Shown here: one piece after another, positions 35,154-44,565 of the stretch
Numbering within the stretch: position 1 is the stretch's first letter
Layout: the number at the start of each line of letters is the position of its first letter
From: Gracilaria vermiculophylla
Lineage: Eukaryota; Rhodophyta; Florideophyceae; Gracilariales; Gracilariaceae
DNA length: 64,000 nt
Reading direction: 5' to 3'
Assembly: GCA_019155205.2 (NCBI GenBank)
Contig: JAHNZQ020003147.1
Coordinates: forward strand, 2,112,275 to 2,176,274
Made by a program: the position numbers and the translations under genes
Notes under the pieces: model-generated
What the model was told of the DNA's origin: nothing
The model's database searches: none
The model's input: the letters and a program-made list of their open reading frames with translations, nothing else

Positions 35154-35338
35154 GTTTGGGCGGAAGAGGAAATTGTTTACGAAATGAAGATGTCTATATT
35201 TGGCCTATGTCAGGGACAGCAGTTCCTCCGGGTCATATTGAAACAGCGAGAACTGCAACAAGAAGTCCAGGAACGTTTTTGGGCCCTCCACGGAGACTCA
35301 TGAAAGGATCTAGCCGTTGGAGAATGCCCTCGAAAAGC

Positions 35339-36934
35339 TCAGCTTCGCGAAGAGCAGGAAGAATTTTCCGGAACAATTTCAGGAGAAATTGGGAAAAAAT
35401 TCGCGTCGAGGACTTTTTTGCGTTGCCTCTTTGCATGCTCTTCTTCTTCAGCTTCCTCTTTCTTAAGTTTTTCGAGAACCTTCTTTCGTGAGATACGGAA
35501 AACTTCTTGCGCCTCCGGACTGAGATATCCTGAGGAAATGAACAGAGCTATATCCTTGTGACGCTGGATCTCATATGCTCGTTTCTTTTGTAGCATTAAA
35601 GCTTCCTTGGAAATCTTCAGCTTACCTTCATAATATTTTTGTTTAATATACTCTGTCTTGGCCACCTTCCTACCCATTGGACGTTCCGCTTTCACACCAC
35701 CTCCGGAATTGTTCTCATTATTGCTTTTGTTTGATTCCCTCTGTTGCTGAACAGACTCTATACTAGACATGTGTAGCGTGTAGTACAGTGGCTCCTGAAG
35801 GAAAAATGGTGGTTTGGCCTTATGGTATAATATTCCTAGGGAGGGCCTGTATTTTTAGAGCTGGGTCACGTGGTACGTAATCCCGCCCGCGTGCGCTACA
35901 GTATCCTTCAGAGACGGTAGATTTATTATTTATTCTAGTTACTTTATGCAGGTAGTTAGTACAGTAGCGAGACCTGCCGAGGCAAGCTCCCGGCTTGATA
36001 CTTAATCTGCCGGTTGAGCTCCAGGGGGAAGTAAAGACAAGCACCCTTGAGTCTTCATCTACTTTTCCGGTTGGGGTATCTTGTCGGTCAACTCAGGTTT
36101 CTAAGCCGCCGATCCCCAGGTCGCATCATAGCAGCGCCTGTAGGGGCATTTTCTACCCAGTGAACTTCCTTCTCCGCTTGGTGTTTGTGGATCTCCTTGA
36201 AGAATTCGTCCGGCTCGTGGCGGTGGATACCGGAGACCACTTTTAAAGAAACGCCCTTTTGGAGTCAACAAAAACTCCTAACGAAAGTTGTGCTTAATTA
36301 CATCTAAAAAAGGGCTGACAGTACCACATAGCGCATTAGCAGTAAAATGTGACGCATTTTTCATCTGGGTTGCAAACTTTGGATGATTTTGGAGCACTCT
36401 TTATGCAGCTGAAAAGCGAAACAATTCTTCCACATCATCCTTGAAGGAGCTCATGTGTACACCATTGTAGAGTCCTGTAACCATTTGAAGATTTTTTTCG
36501 TCTTTATAGCCCGATGGATTGGTACAAAAAACACGACTATGGCAAGACGAAAAAAATGTGCACTTTGCTAATGATGAGTTTGACACGATTACAAACAGAT
36601 TTGTACGGCCTTGGTGGACGGTTTGCGGGTTTGTACACTTCGTTGTAGACTTTGGCAATGCTTTCAAAGAAGCCGTTTTTTGCGATCTGTGCCAAGGATT
36701 GGGTCCTCGGATGTTTTGAAGTACGCTTTGGCCACAGCTGTGTCTTCTTGAGAGGTAAAGCTCGGACCTCTTGTACTTTGCTTCTTTCAATCCATCGCGA
36801 AAAGTCTTGTGAGCGTGTCCTGCCAGTGAACGAGGTCGTATGGTTGGCAAAGAAGCGCACTGCGAATGTCGTATCCGTTGCGGGTTGCGCGGGGTTTCGA
36901 AGTTTTGCCGCGAAGCTATCAAGCTTCTGCCCAT
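35339..36934 (-). pseudogene. Harbinger SANT/Myb accessory protein, split by a solo LTR
   Basis: The N-terminal SANT/Myb-like DNA-binding domain lies at about 36,800-36,340, in three frames: R-G-P-S-F-T-S-Q-E-D-T-A with S-E-D-P-I-L-G-T, then S-I-A-K-V-Y-N-E with C-N-R-V-K-L-I, then N-P-S-G-Y-K-D-E-K and N-H-P-K-F. A solo LTR (35779-36328) follows. The C-terminal NAM-associated-type segment is at 35770-35339, with R-P-M-G-R-K-V-A-K and a Lys/Glu-rich coiled coil. Harbinger elements need this partner to carry the transposase to the nucleus and DNA (family knowledge). Frameshifts and the LTR make it dead. Confidence 0.75.
35779..36328 (+). repeat. Solo LTR of family B in the Harbinger SANT gene
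   Basis: A 550-bp LTR starting TGTAGTACAGTGG and ending CTGACAGTACCACA. Perfect 5-bp duplications TAGCG lie at 35774-35778 and 36329-36333. It has the same orientation as the solo LTR 626 bp upstream. Confidence 0.94.
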
Positions 36935-36970
36935 TCAGACTGTCGCACCTGGATGCTCCTTTGTTGGATT

Positions 36971-37021
36971 GGTCCCAATTTGCGAAGCAAATCTCGCGGA
37001 ATTGCTTCGCAAATTGGAACC
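36971..37021. repeat. 20-bp inverted repeat (strong hairpin)
   Basis: The arms 36971-36990 and 37002-37021 are reverse complements with a single mismatch (16 perfect inner pairs, CCAATTTGCGAAGCAA and its complement) around an 11-base spacer ATCTCGCGGAA. It lies just upstream of the Harbinger SANT gene and could be part of the transposon end or an independent palindrome. Confidence 0.8.
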
Positions 37022-37879
37022 TTTTCTATCAATTAGCTATTCTTTTCACCCTGGTGGAGATGGCCAGTGAGCCCAAAAAACTTATTTGATGTTTTATTGC
37101 TGGTGGTGGAGATGCTCTAAATGTGCTTTCTATGATCACGATAACTTTTTCTTCCGTGTCTGTTGGCAATAGAGCAGATTCTAACCCAATGTTTGACGTG
37201 TTTTCTGTACTCGTACAGAACAGCCGCCGGCTTGGAATGCAGCGGATCATATAGATTGGAAGGGATCATCGTTTCAGACCTTGGGCCCATAACTATTGTA
37301 ACAAGCGCTTAACTAAGAGAGTGTTGGTGCAAAGTAGGAAAGTCGCAGAGCAAGAACGGGTCATAAGCTGTTCGAGAGGAAGATATCGCGTCTCGTGCAT
37401 TTTTCAGAGCAGCGAAGGTGGCGCGAGGGGCACAAGATTCTAATGCAATTTATTCGGCCGGCGGCACTCGAGTCTGGATCAAAATACGGGTATCATCAAC
37501 CAGAGTTCTACGATAAAACCACCTGATCTGTCAACGCCTGGCGCTCGCTGCGACACTCCCGTATCAGGGTGCGATACGCGGCCCGTGAAGCGAGTAAGAG
37601 AACTTGTAAACATGCGTTTTCCAGTTCCACATGCCACGTTCCAAAATTTTCTAACTTTGGCTAAAACTCACACGAGGCCCAATCGATCCTTTACGGACTG
37701 CAAGACACTCTTACTATACTTTTTCAGGGCACGGGAGTGATCTCATGTCAAGATAATAATCCAAGAACAGCTTGATGGAACAAGTCTCAGAGGCAGACAA
37801 TTTGCGGAAACCCAAAGAACACCAGCTGGGCAAAAGTTGCTTGTACTCGGTCAATCTCAAATATAAACGCGAGACCTTT
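37022..37879. other. Border between element island and host genes
   Basis: There is no recognisable gene. The short open frames on either strand have no family features. The stretch contains the 3' end region of the FKBP gene on its right side. Confidence 0.4.
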
Positions 37880-38317
37880 TTACAACTCCCGTTTCTCGTC
37901 ATCCGGACCGAATTCTATCAGTTCCACCTTGAATTTCAATGTGGCCTTCTCAGGAATAACCGGCGGATAACCGCGGTCCCCGTATCCTTTGTGGGCAGGG
38001 ATTACCAAGTTGCGAACTTCTCCCTTACAGATACCCTCTAGCCCTTCATCCCATCCCTTGATCACCATTCCTTGTCCCAAGACAAAAGCAAACGGTTCCC
38101 CCCGTTTGTAAGAGCTGTCGAACTCGCTCCCATCTTCAAGGGTTCCCTCGTAATGCATGAGCAGACGATCTCCTTTCTTTGCTTTTCGGCCGCAGTCGCC
38201 TGTTTTAATAGTTTCGATTTGAAGCTCTGCTGCGCGGGCAATTTCCATGAGAAAGAACACAGTAATGACAACGAGTAGAAAACTCACCATCGTTGACAGA
38301 CCCATCATTCCTTGCAT
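37880..38317 (-). CDS. FKBP-type peptidyl-prolyl isomerase, ER (FKBP2-like)
   Basis: A 145-residue single-exon gene. Residues about 10-30 form a hydrophobic signal peptide ending near A-R-A-A. The FKBP fold follows with [28 protein letters not shown], and [12 protein letters not shown]. The protein ends in K-R-E-L, a KDEL-like retention signal, so it should act in the ER lumen and speed cis-trans isomerisation of prolyl bonds in secretory proteins. Length matches FKBP2 of animals and fungi. The ATG at 38317 gives a complete signal peptide. It is head to head with the Lin0512 gene (461 bp apart). Confidence 0.92.
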   Translation of the reverse strand: MQGMMGLSTMVSFLLVVITVFFLMEIARAAELQIETIKTGDCGRKAKKGDRLLMHYEGTLEDGSEFDSSYKRGEPFAFVLGQGMVIKGWDEGLEGICKGEVRNLVIPAHKGYGDRGYPPVIPEKATLKFKVELIEFGPDDEKREL

Positions 38318-38778
38318 CTTTGTTGACGAAGAAATCTTAATATTGAACTAATAATGGGATGGAGATGTGACTGGAAGGTACGGGAGACGATGAAGAATGT
38401 GCGCGAAACGATAAGAATCAGCCTTAAATCGGACAAGTATAGCTCCGAGAACCTCGTGTTTGTGGGTCACAGCCCAAACAGACAGAATTGTTGAACCTTA
38501 GAATTAATTAGCCTTCAATGCAATGGAGGGGGCATAAAGTAGTTGGTCCATTAAATATGAAGAATATTTCAATCCCTCGTGTAGACTTAACCTCCTGTTC
38601 ACACTTTAAGACTGCCGATCATCAAACTTTGATGCCAATGGCCTGTCCAGGATTTTCATACTCATCTGGACCTCATGTGAAGCCTTCACACCGTCTAGAC
38701 AATCTTTTCGCGGCCAGGTGTACGCGCCGACAATTCCGTGTCATTAGAAATTTTGTCCCGAAGTTTCAGGTCTTCAGA

Positions 38779-39241
38779 ATGAGCTCTTTGCCCCCATCCA
38801 GAGTCGCTGTGGTTGAAATCGGAATGGGTACGGATCTTCACGGGCAGAATGCAACAAAAGCTGCCGTTCGTGCTTGTCGAAGTAAGTGGAGAAATGCATG
38901 AAAGTTATTCATGGAAGAATTTTGACAGAAATATACTGACGAATAGTATACCAACAACAGACGCAATAGAATTCAATTCACTGCCAGGACTAGGTCGCAT
39001 TCTACCAGACAGTGACTACAACAATATGAAAATTCACGTGAAACTTGGAATTCCAGAGCCGTTCGAGAACGACGTCGATGTTGTTTCTGTCAAGAGTCAG
39101 TTTCCGTACGGAACAGTGAGTGTAGAAGTTGTGTCTGGAGGACTTCTATGTTCTAGCGGTGTTGTACTCAAGGAGCAAGGGGATGGGGAGGAAGATGATC
39201 GCGCAATTGTAGCGATTGCCGCGGTATCAGTAATTTGTTAA
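38779..39241 (+). CDS. Lin0512-family protein, two exons
   Basis: Coding sequence join(38779..38881, 38961..39241), 127 residues. The first exon gives M-S-S-L-P-P-S-R-V-A-V-V-E-I-G-M-G-T-D-L-H-G-Q and T-K-A-A-V-R-A-C-R. A 79-nt intron (GTAAGT at 38882 to CAG at 38960) joins it to N-A-I-E-F-N-S-L-P-G-L. This reproduces the continuous pattern of the Lin0512 family, a short conserved protein of unknown function in bacteria and eukaryotes. The frame is open upstream to an ATG at 38518, with another at 38632, so an N-terminal plastid leader is possible. I chose 38779 because the family starts there. Confidence 0.8.
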
Positions 39242-39435
39242 TGCTTCTTTTTAGAAATGTTTAGCAGCTGCGAACGATTTTTAGTTCAACAGTCATGATT
39301 TGCAACAGTTCGAGGGCTTTTGACTAAGGATGATGATATTATGGAAGTTTGGAAAAACTAAAGGTTATCTCTTATGTTCATTTTCGTTATTTACTCTAAT
39401 CATCACTTACGATTGGCCAAATGAACATTCAACGG

Positions 39436-42105
39436 CTATCTGGGTTTAGGCTGTTGTGTGTTGCCTGGTACATCTCCCGACGCCTTTTTCTTTCTCGCAT
39501 TCCTGTCATCAATTCTGGACGGGATGGTTTGCCAGAATGTTAACCAAGGGTTAGAAGGGGGGAGAAAGTGTTTGAAGAAAAGCATAAAAAACATTAACAA
39601 AAAAAGGGTCCTCCCAGGCACGATCAATAATACAAATCCAGCAAAACTTAGGGCACCAACAGCGACCCAACTTTGCCAATCCTCGCAACCCCACAGAAAC
39701 AGAGCTTGAACCTTTCCCAACTCCCTGTTTAAACCGTTGAGAACGTTTTGAGCTGCCATGAGTACATCGTGCATTTGTGCTACCATTTCCAAAACATTGG
39801 CTCTTCTCTGCCGCGCATCTTCCTGTTCTGCACGACCCATTCCGAGACCAAGCCAATTGAACTTTGTCTCTACGACCCATGCAGCCTGGACAAAAAACAG
39901 TGCTGCGGGAACAAAGTTGACCAGCCCCTTTGCCGCTATTGAAACACATACCAAGATGGCTAAGATTGTTGCTGGTGGATTACGCCATTGAAATAAGTAA
40001 TTAAAGAACTGGACAACCCTCGCCAATGGAGAACATAGCTCTGCAAACCTTCCAATGGCATCTCCGAGACGCCCGGCATCAAAAGGTTCGGCGTCTTGTG
40101 CTTGATATAAGCATTCATTTGCCTCCATGTTCTCCCGGATAGCTGCAAGGGCCCTTCCAATCCAGGTCCTACCACTGTGTCGTTCATGAGCACGTACTGA
40201 TTCTGTATACCAGTTAATCAGTTGGTGTTTGTGGTCGGGGTAGGAGAAAACCATCAGACTCTCTGAAACACGTTTGTTCGTAACTCTTCTTAAAGCACGA
40301 TATCGTACAATATTCGCATGAGCGGCAACTGCAAGCAACGGGGGAGACGGCTCATGTCGGAAAGGAGACCGCATGTAGTTAAGCGGTCCAGCTTTTGAAA
40401 AATCTGATGTATCGCCACCGTTTGTTGGTCCTTGTTCTTTAATTTCACCACTTTTCGCAGTCGAATCATCCTGTGGTATAGATGGAACTGCCCGACCCGT
40501 GCCACCAAAACCAAGATGTATGTGGAGTTTGTGCGCTGCGACCATTTCCGAAATTATTCGAACCCAGTTGTCCCGTTTTCTAGTTTCACGAAACTCCAAT
40601 AAACTGAACACGAGTGGCTTCTTGTTGGACATAAACTGACGCGTCAGTTTTCCCACATGTTGAGACAAAGTCACATCCTCATCATCAGCGCTTCTGTGCG
40701 GGTTGTCTGCCGTTCCTCTCTCCGGTTGTTCAACCAGAGTTAAAAGACCATCACGTGCAGCCCTGGTTTCTGTTTCAAGCTTAATTTCAATACTGTCTCG
40801 CATCATAAAAGGGATAGAACCTTTTCCCACTGCAGCCACGGTACCCAATCTGACAACGTAGTGATTTTTGCCGACTGCCGCCATGAAAATTATATATCTT
40901 TGGCTGAGATACAGTTTCCCCAAGGTGGGGAAAAGGTCGCTATGATCAAGGGCTCCCTGCGATTTAATAAGCAGTTCTCCAGGGTCAATGCCAAGTTCAG
41001 TCTTTACTCGCAACCAGTCATTGTCATGACAAGCGTATTTGTCTTGTACAGCTTCAAAAAAACGCTTCCATGTGTCAAATCTGAGAGCCAAATCGAGCGG
41101 GTACAAGTCTGCAGAAAGAGATGAGCCTGAAGAATCGCCTTCAGGGCGCTGCTCACTGCAATGTAGGTCTGAGGATACTCTTCGTTGTTCTTTAGAGGAC
41201 CTTTCTCGTGTTTTCTGTGGCGGGGCGGGTGAGGGGCGCCTTCGTCGCATCCCACTCCGACCAACCATGTCTTTCCGAATATATCGTCTTTCTTTGCGGC
41301 GTTCTTTAGAACGTTCTCTGCGTACGGAGAAAGCTTTCTTATCAGGATCTTCTTCAGATTCCGCAGCTCGTCGCACTTGGTCCTTGATGAGTTCTTCAAA
41401 GACGTACCCTGCAACAGCAGCGTCCGCCACTGGTCCAATGAACGGAGTGTATTTTACAAACTCATCTCGCAGAACAAAACCGGAGCCACTTTTGTCCATC
41501 AGATTAAAGAGCCAAGACGTGGCATTTTGCATCGCCAGTGTATCCTTTGTTCTCAGAGTAGACATAATGACGAAATCCGCGAGATCTCTCGGTACAGGTT
41601 CAAAAGCGCTTGCAAAAGCGGCAGAAGACGAGTTGGGCGTAGCTGTCGAGGTGTGAAACTCAATTTGCAACTGTTGTAGGCTCTTTCCCAAGAGGTCTGC
41701 ACAGGCTTTCACGACAGCGTCACGCCATGCAGATCCTGTGGAACTCCCACCGAACAGAAAAGAGTCACTTTCTGCATCAGCTGAATCGTTAGGAGCAAGT
41801 GATTCAGAATTGGGCTCATTGGTCTTGCTTTCCTCAGAGTTGTCGGTGTTTGTTTCGGACGAATTCTCGTTGTGCTCTCGGAACATGGACAGAGGATCTT
41901 GGAAAGAAGTGGTCAGCGATGTGGGTCCACGTAAACGCATAGCGGCATTCTTAAGCGAGTTTCCAGAGATGTTCTTAATGCGTCGGAAGATGGCAAGTTC
42001 GACATCACCCTCCTCACGCCCGCCATCATGCACGCCGGTGACGCCATCAACCACATTGGATGCAGAGGGAGACACCGGCGGAGGGGAAGAGGCGGTGCCG
42101 GACAT
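39436..42105 (-). CDS. DUF639/GRAM-like membrane protein
   Basis: A large single-exon protein of 889 residues. An acidic, Ser/Asn-rich N-terminus (to about 115) is followed by a conserved region with an EF-hand-like loop D-K-S-G-S-G-F (about 203). A basic Arg/Lys-rich linker (about 265-320) leads to a GRAM/PH-like domain with L-G-K-L-Y-L-S-Q-R-Y-I-I-F (about 390). Near the end are hydrophobic segments at about 705-745 and 815-845. The layout resembles plant DUF639 proteins, membrane-linked and of unknown function; that assignment is by pattern only. GRAM domains bind membranes or phosphoinositides. It is head to head with the GPAT9 gene (580 bp). Confidence 0.75.
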   Translation of the reverse strand: MSGTASSPPPVSPSASNVVDGVTGVHDGGREEGDVELAIFRRIKNISGNSLKNAAMRLRGPTSLTTSFQDPLSMFREHNENSSETNTDNSEESKTNEPNSESLAPNDSADAESDSFLFGGSSTGSAWRDAVVKACADLLGKSLQQLQIEFHTSTATPNSSSAAFASAFEPVPRDLADFVIMSTLRTKDTLAMQNATSWLFNLMDKSGSGFVLRDEFVKYTPFIGPVADAAVAGYVFEELIKDQVRRAAESEEDPDKKAFSVRRERSKERRKERRYIRKDMVGRSGMRRRRPSPAPPQKTRERSSKEQRRVSSDLHCSEQRPEGDSSGSSLSADLYPLDLALRFDTWKRFFEAVQDKYACHDNDWLRVKTELGIDPGELLIKSQGALDHSDLFPTLGKLYLSQRYIIFMAAVGKNHYVVRLGTVAAVGKGSIPFMMRDSIEIKLETETRAARDGLLTLVEQPERGTADNPHRSADDEDVTLSQHVGKLTRQFMSNKKPLVFSLLEFRETRKRDNWVRIISEMVAAHKLHIHLGFGGTGRAVPSIPQDDSTAKSGEIKEQGPTNGGDTSDFSKAGPLNYMRSPFRHEPSPPLLAVAAHANIVRYRALRRVTNKRVSESLMVFSYPDHKHQLINWYTESVRAHERHSGRTWIGRALAAIRENMEANECLYQAQDAEPFDAGRLGDAIGRFAELCSPLARVVQFFNYLFQWRNPPATILAILVCVSIAAKGLVNFVPAALFFVQAAWVVETKFNWLGLGMGRAEQEDARQRRANVLEMVAQMHDVLMAAQNVLNGLNRELGKVQALFLWGCEDWQSWVAVGALSFAGFVLLIVPGRTLFLLMFFMLFFKHFLPPSNPWLTFWQTIPSRIDDRNARKKKASGDVPGNTQQPKPR

Positions 42106-42685
42106 GGGTAAGCGCTGCCATAGACAGCACGCGAGTTGACGGCGCGAGACGAGTCAACGCGCGTGATAAAGTCAAAGATGGCGGGGATTGAGAGAGTAAG
42201 GCTCCGTAACGTGCTTTCGATTGGGAAGCCAATATCCAATGGCAGCGAAATTTAAAGCTGAAGAAACAAATTGTGGGGGTCGGGTCAGCGGGGCAATGCG
42301 TGGTCGACTGTGATGCACCTGACGGTGTTGGCGTGACGTGTGCTGCCAAATGATCGTGGCCACGTGTCATGAGCATGGCAAGTCATGCACGACAGCTCTG
42401 CAGAAACGAGTGTAGGACGAGGCTGATTCGCATCTGTGCATGCACCCTGTGGATATGATGGAGCGTTGCTTTCCCTCCACTGCTACCGAACGCGCCGCTC
42501 CTCCGAGCGCCCACCCCTTTCGTGCTGCCCTCGACCGCGCGTCGCCTGTCGGCGCACCGCCTCTTCCTGCCATTTCGTATTTGCGTTATAGCACTTGACC
42601 ATTTCTATTCATGAAATAACCCCGTACCCGCCGCCTTACTTCCATCTTATCGCCCGCTCATGTGCCGCGTCGCCTGTCAATCACA
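42106..42685. promoter_or_regulatory. Shared upstream region, DUF639-like and GPAT9-like genes
   Basis: 580 bp between two divergent start codons. No gene is evident, and short open frames on both strands lack family features. It must contain both promoters. I see no defined motif that I would name. Confidence 0.5.
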
Positions 42686-44290
42686 ATGCTCAAGTTCCGT
42701 AACATTTCGCTCCTCCGTCGCCTCTACGTCTGGGGGCTTTCCGTCATCACGCGTATAGCGTATGAGCCAGAGCACCGCGCGCCACTTGAAGATGAGCACC
42801 CTGATGCGCAAAGAATTCGACGAATCAACTCCGAGCTTGAGTTCGGTCCGCATGCATGGCAAAATTCTTTTCTTGAGTCATCAGGATATGTCTCCTCTCC
42901 TCACAGACAGAACGCGTTCCAGCTTGACGACATCACCAGCTTTATCTCCGATGGCATTGAGGCTATCGTAGATGACACTCTCACCCGCTGCTTCACTGCA
43001 GACCCTCCGCACCCCTGGAATTTCCTCACGAGAAACATCCCGCCCGGCAGATGGCAAATGACCCCCCATCAATCCTTGCTCTGGTTAATTGGCGTTTGGG
43101 CGCGTTACTGTGTTTTCCTTCCTTTACGTATTGGTATCATCAGTCTCGGATCCTTATGCTTTCTTACCGGATGGGGTGTTACTTACATTCTACCATTTCA
43201 GGTTTTCAAGCGTTTTACGCGAAAGTTTCTGCTCCGATTCCTGGCATCCGTTGTCGTGGCGTCGTGGTCTGGTTATGTACGCTACCATGGAAAGCGACCT
43301 GAACGCCGCCCGAATCAGATATATGTCGCTAATCATACCTCTCTCATCGATCTATTCATTTTGCACAAAGATTATAATTTCAGCTGCATCGGTCAGCGTC
43401 ATGGCGGTCTGGCAGGATTGCTACAGGATCTATTGATGGCTGCCCAGGATCATGTCTGGTTCGACCGAGAGGAGGGCAGCGATCGTCGGGTGGTGACGCA
43501 ATTGCTTCGTGAGCACGTCACGAATGGGAGCAAGGAGCCAATGCTTGTGTTTCCGGAGGGCACATGCACCAATTCTGAATATTGTATCATGTTCAAGAAG
43601 GGTAGTTTTGCGCTCGGTGTTGAAGTGCACCCAATTGCAATGAGATATCGAAGACGCTTCGGCGATCCGTTTTGGAACTCACAGACTACAAGTTTCCCCC
43701 GCCATCTTCTCGATCTGATGACGAGCTGGGCTGTCGTTTGCGATGTGTACTACATGGAACCACAAACAATACAACCTGGTGAAACAGACGTACAATTCGC
43801 CAATCGTGTCAAGAAGCTTATCTGCGAAAGGGCTGGTCTGATAAGCGTTAACTGGGATGGATTTCTAAAGCGACATCAGATTTCGCCCAAGTTTCTTGAT
43901 TCACGACAGCGCGCTCTCGCCAACGTGATTTCGCGGAGATTGAGAGGCGAACTACCCCGTTCAGTCAGTTCCTCTGTGCTCGCGGATATGGATGTAACAT
44001 ACCCGCAAATAACTGCAACGGCCAATGCAGCTGGCGGCGGAATAGATACTTTGGCTTTCGAACGCCCGTTCGCAGTAGATCAGTCAAATGGGAGAGTGTC
44101 ACAAACGTGGGCGAGAAGACGTCGAATTGAGAGAGATGAAGGCAACGCGACATCGAAATTCGTGCGGAAGACCTTGAGAGAAGTCCTGAGATGGGTCATG
44201 GCCATTGGGCTTCTAGTAGCAGCAGCAGTGTTGACAGATAGACTAATGCCTACGTCTATGAAGGAAACCCTGAGATCCCACTTTTCGTAG
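42686..44290 (+). CDS. Glycerol-3-phosphate acyltransferase, GPAT9-like (ER)
   Basis: A 534-residue acyltransferase of the PlsC superfamily, which makes lysophosphatidate from glycerol 3-phosphate and acyl-CoA, the first step of ER glycerolipid synthesis. N-terminal membrane-spanning stretches lie at about 129-172. Catalytic motif I is N-H-T-S-L-I-D (216-222). G-Q-R-H-G-G and V-W-F-D-R-E-E-G-S-D-R follow, then F-P-E-G-T-C (289-294) and M-F-K-K-G-S-F. These are the signatures of the GPAT3/4/9 group. A further hydrophobic segment lies near the C-terminus (about 505-520). I start at ATG 42686, since the frame upstream opens only with GTG. Confidence 0.9.
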   Translation: MLKFRNISLLRRLYVWGLSVITRIAYEPEHRAPLEDEHPDAQRIRRINSELEFGPHAWQNSFLESSGYVSSPHRQNAFQLDDITSFISDGIEAIVDDTLTRCFTADPPHPWNFLTRNIPPGRWQMTPHQSLLWLIGVWARYCVFLPLRIGIISLGSLCFLTGWGVTYILPFQVFKRFTRKFLLRFLASVVVASWSGYVRYHGKRPERRPNQIYVANHTSLIDLFILHKDYNFSCIGQRHGGLAGLLQDLLMAAQDHVWFDREEGSDRRVVTQLLREHVTNGSKEPMLVFPEGTCTNSEYCIMFKKGSFALGVEVHPIAMRYRRRFGDPFWNSQTTSFPRHLLDLMTSWAVVCDVYYMEPQTIQPGETDVQFANRVKKLICERAGLISVNWDGFLKRHQISPKFLDSRQRALANVISRRLRGELPRSVSSSVLADMDVTYPQITATANAAGGGIDTLAFERPFAVDQSNGRVSQTWARRRRIERDEGNATSKFVRKTLREVLRWVMAIGLLVAAAVLTDRLMPTSMKETLRSHFS

Positions 44291-44565
44291 TATCTATATC
44301 ATGAGAGCGTTGGTTGCAACAAATGCAGATAGAGCCCACATCTTGTGAGTGCTCTTTCACAAGTCTCGCAGATCAGGGATGTAACCAATCATATGTAAAT
44401 TTGTGCATTATGATTCCGCATTAATGATATGGACAGGGACAGCAGATATAGTTCTTGTCTGCGAACTGGTGGGTAAGAATGACAGCTCCATAAGTCACAA
44501 TTGAAGCTAGTGAAGTCTTGAAACTGCAAAGGAAGGTTGAGGGACGAGCGGGATTCCGCCAACAT

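Larger units (their letters stand above)
33547..35303 (+). pseudogene. Harbinger DDE transposase, split by a solo LTR
   Basis: A short opening (MTSLVLQDEIEDALDELMGD) ends in TAG at 33607. The conserved protein then runs from about 33,690: FRRRFRIS, MRLLAYGGAADSVDEYIRM, GFLGMIGSIDCCEWLRKNC with the first Asp, GSANDIIVL with the second Asp, and RRNDVEKAFGVLQARW with the Glu. The full DDE triad is present. A TAA at 34225 and a frameshift near 34,380 break it. A solo B LTR enters at 34703, after the GQPV codons, and the C-terminal tail with Q-E-V-Q-E-R-F-W-A-L-H-G-D resumes at 35154-35303. Confidence 0.85.
33547..36940. mobile_element. PIF/Harbinger transposon with two convergent genes
   Basis: The element has the two-gene plan of PIF/Harbinger transposons: a DDE transposase on the plus strand (33547-35303) and a SANT/Myb protein on the minus strand (36934-35339), tail to tail. 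Two solo B-family LTRs interrupt it, one in each gene. Terminal inverted repeats and a 3-bp TWA duplication are expected for the family but were not located, so the ends given are those of the coding parts. Confidence 0.8.

Noticed and set aside
38518..38778. Long N-terminal extension of the Lin0512 protein as certain coding sequence
   Set aside because: The frame is open but composition gives no firm support, so it is mentioned only as an alternative start.
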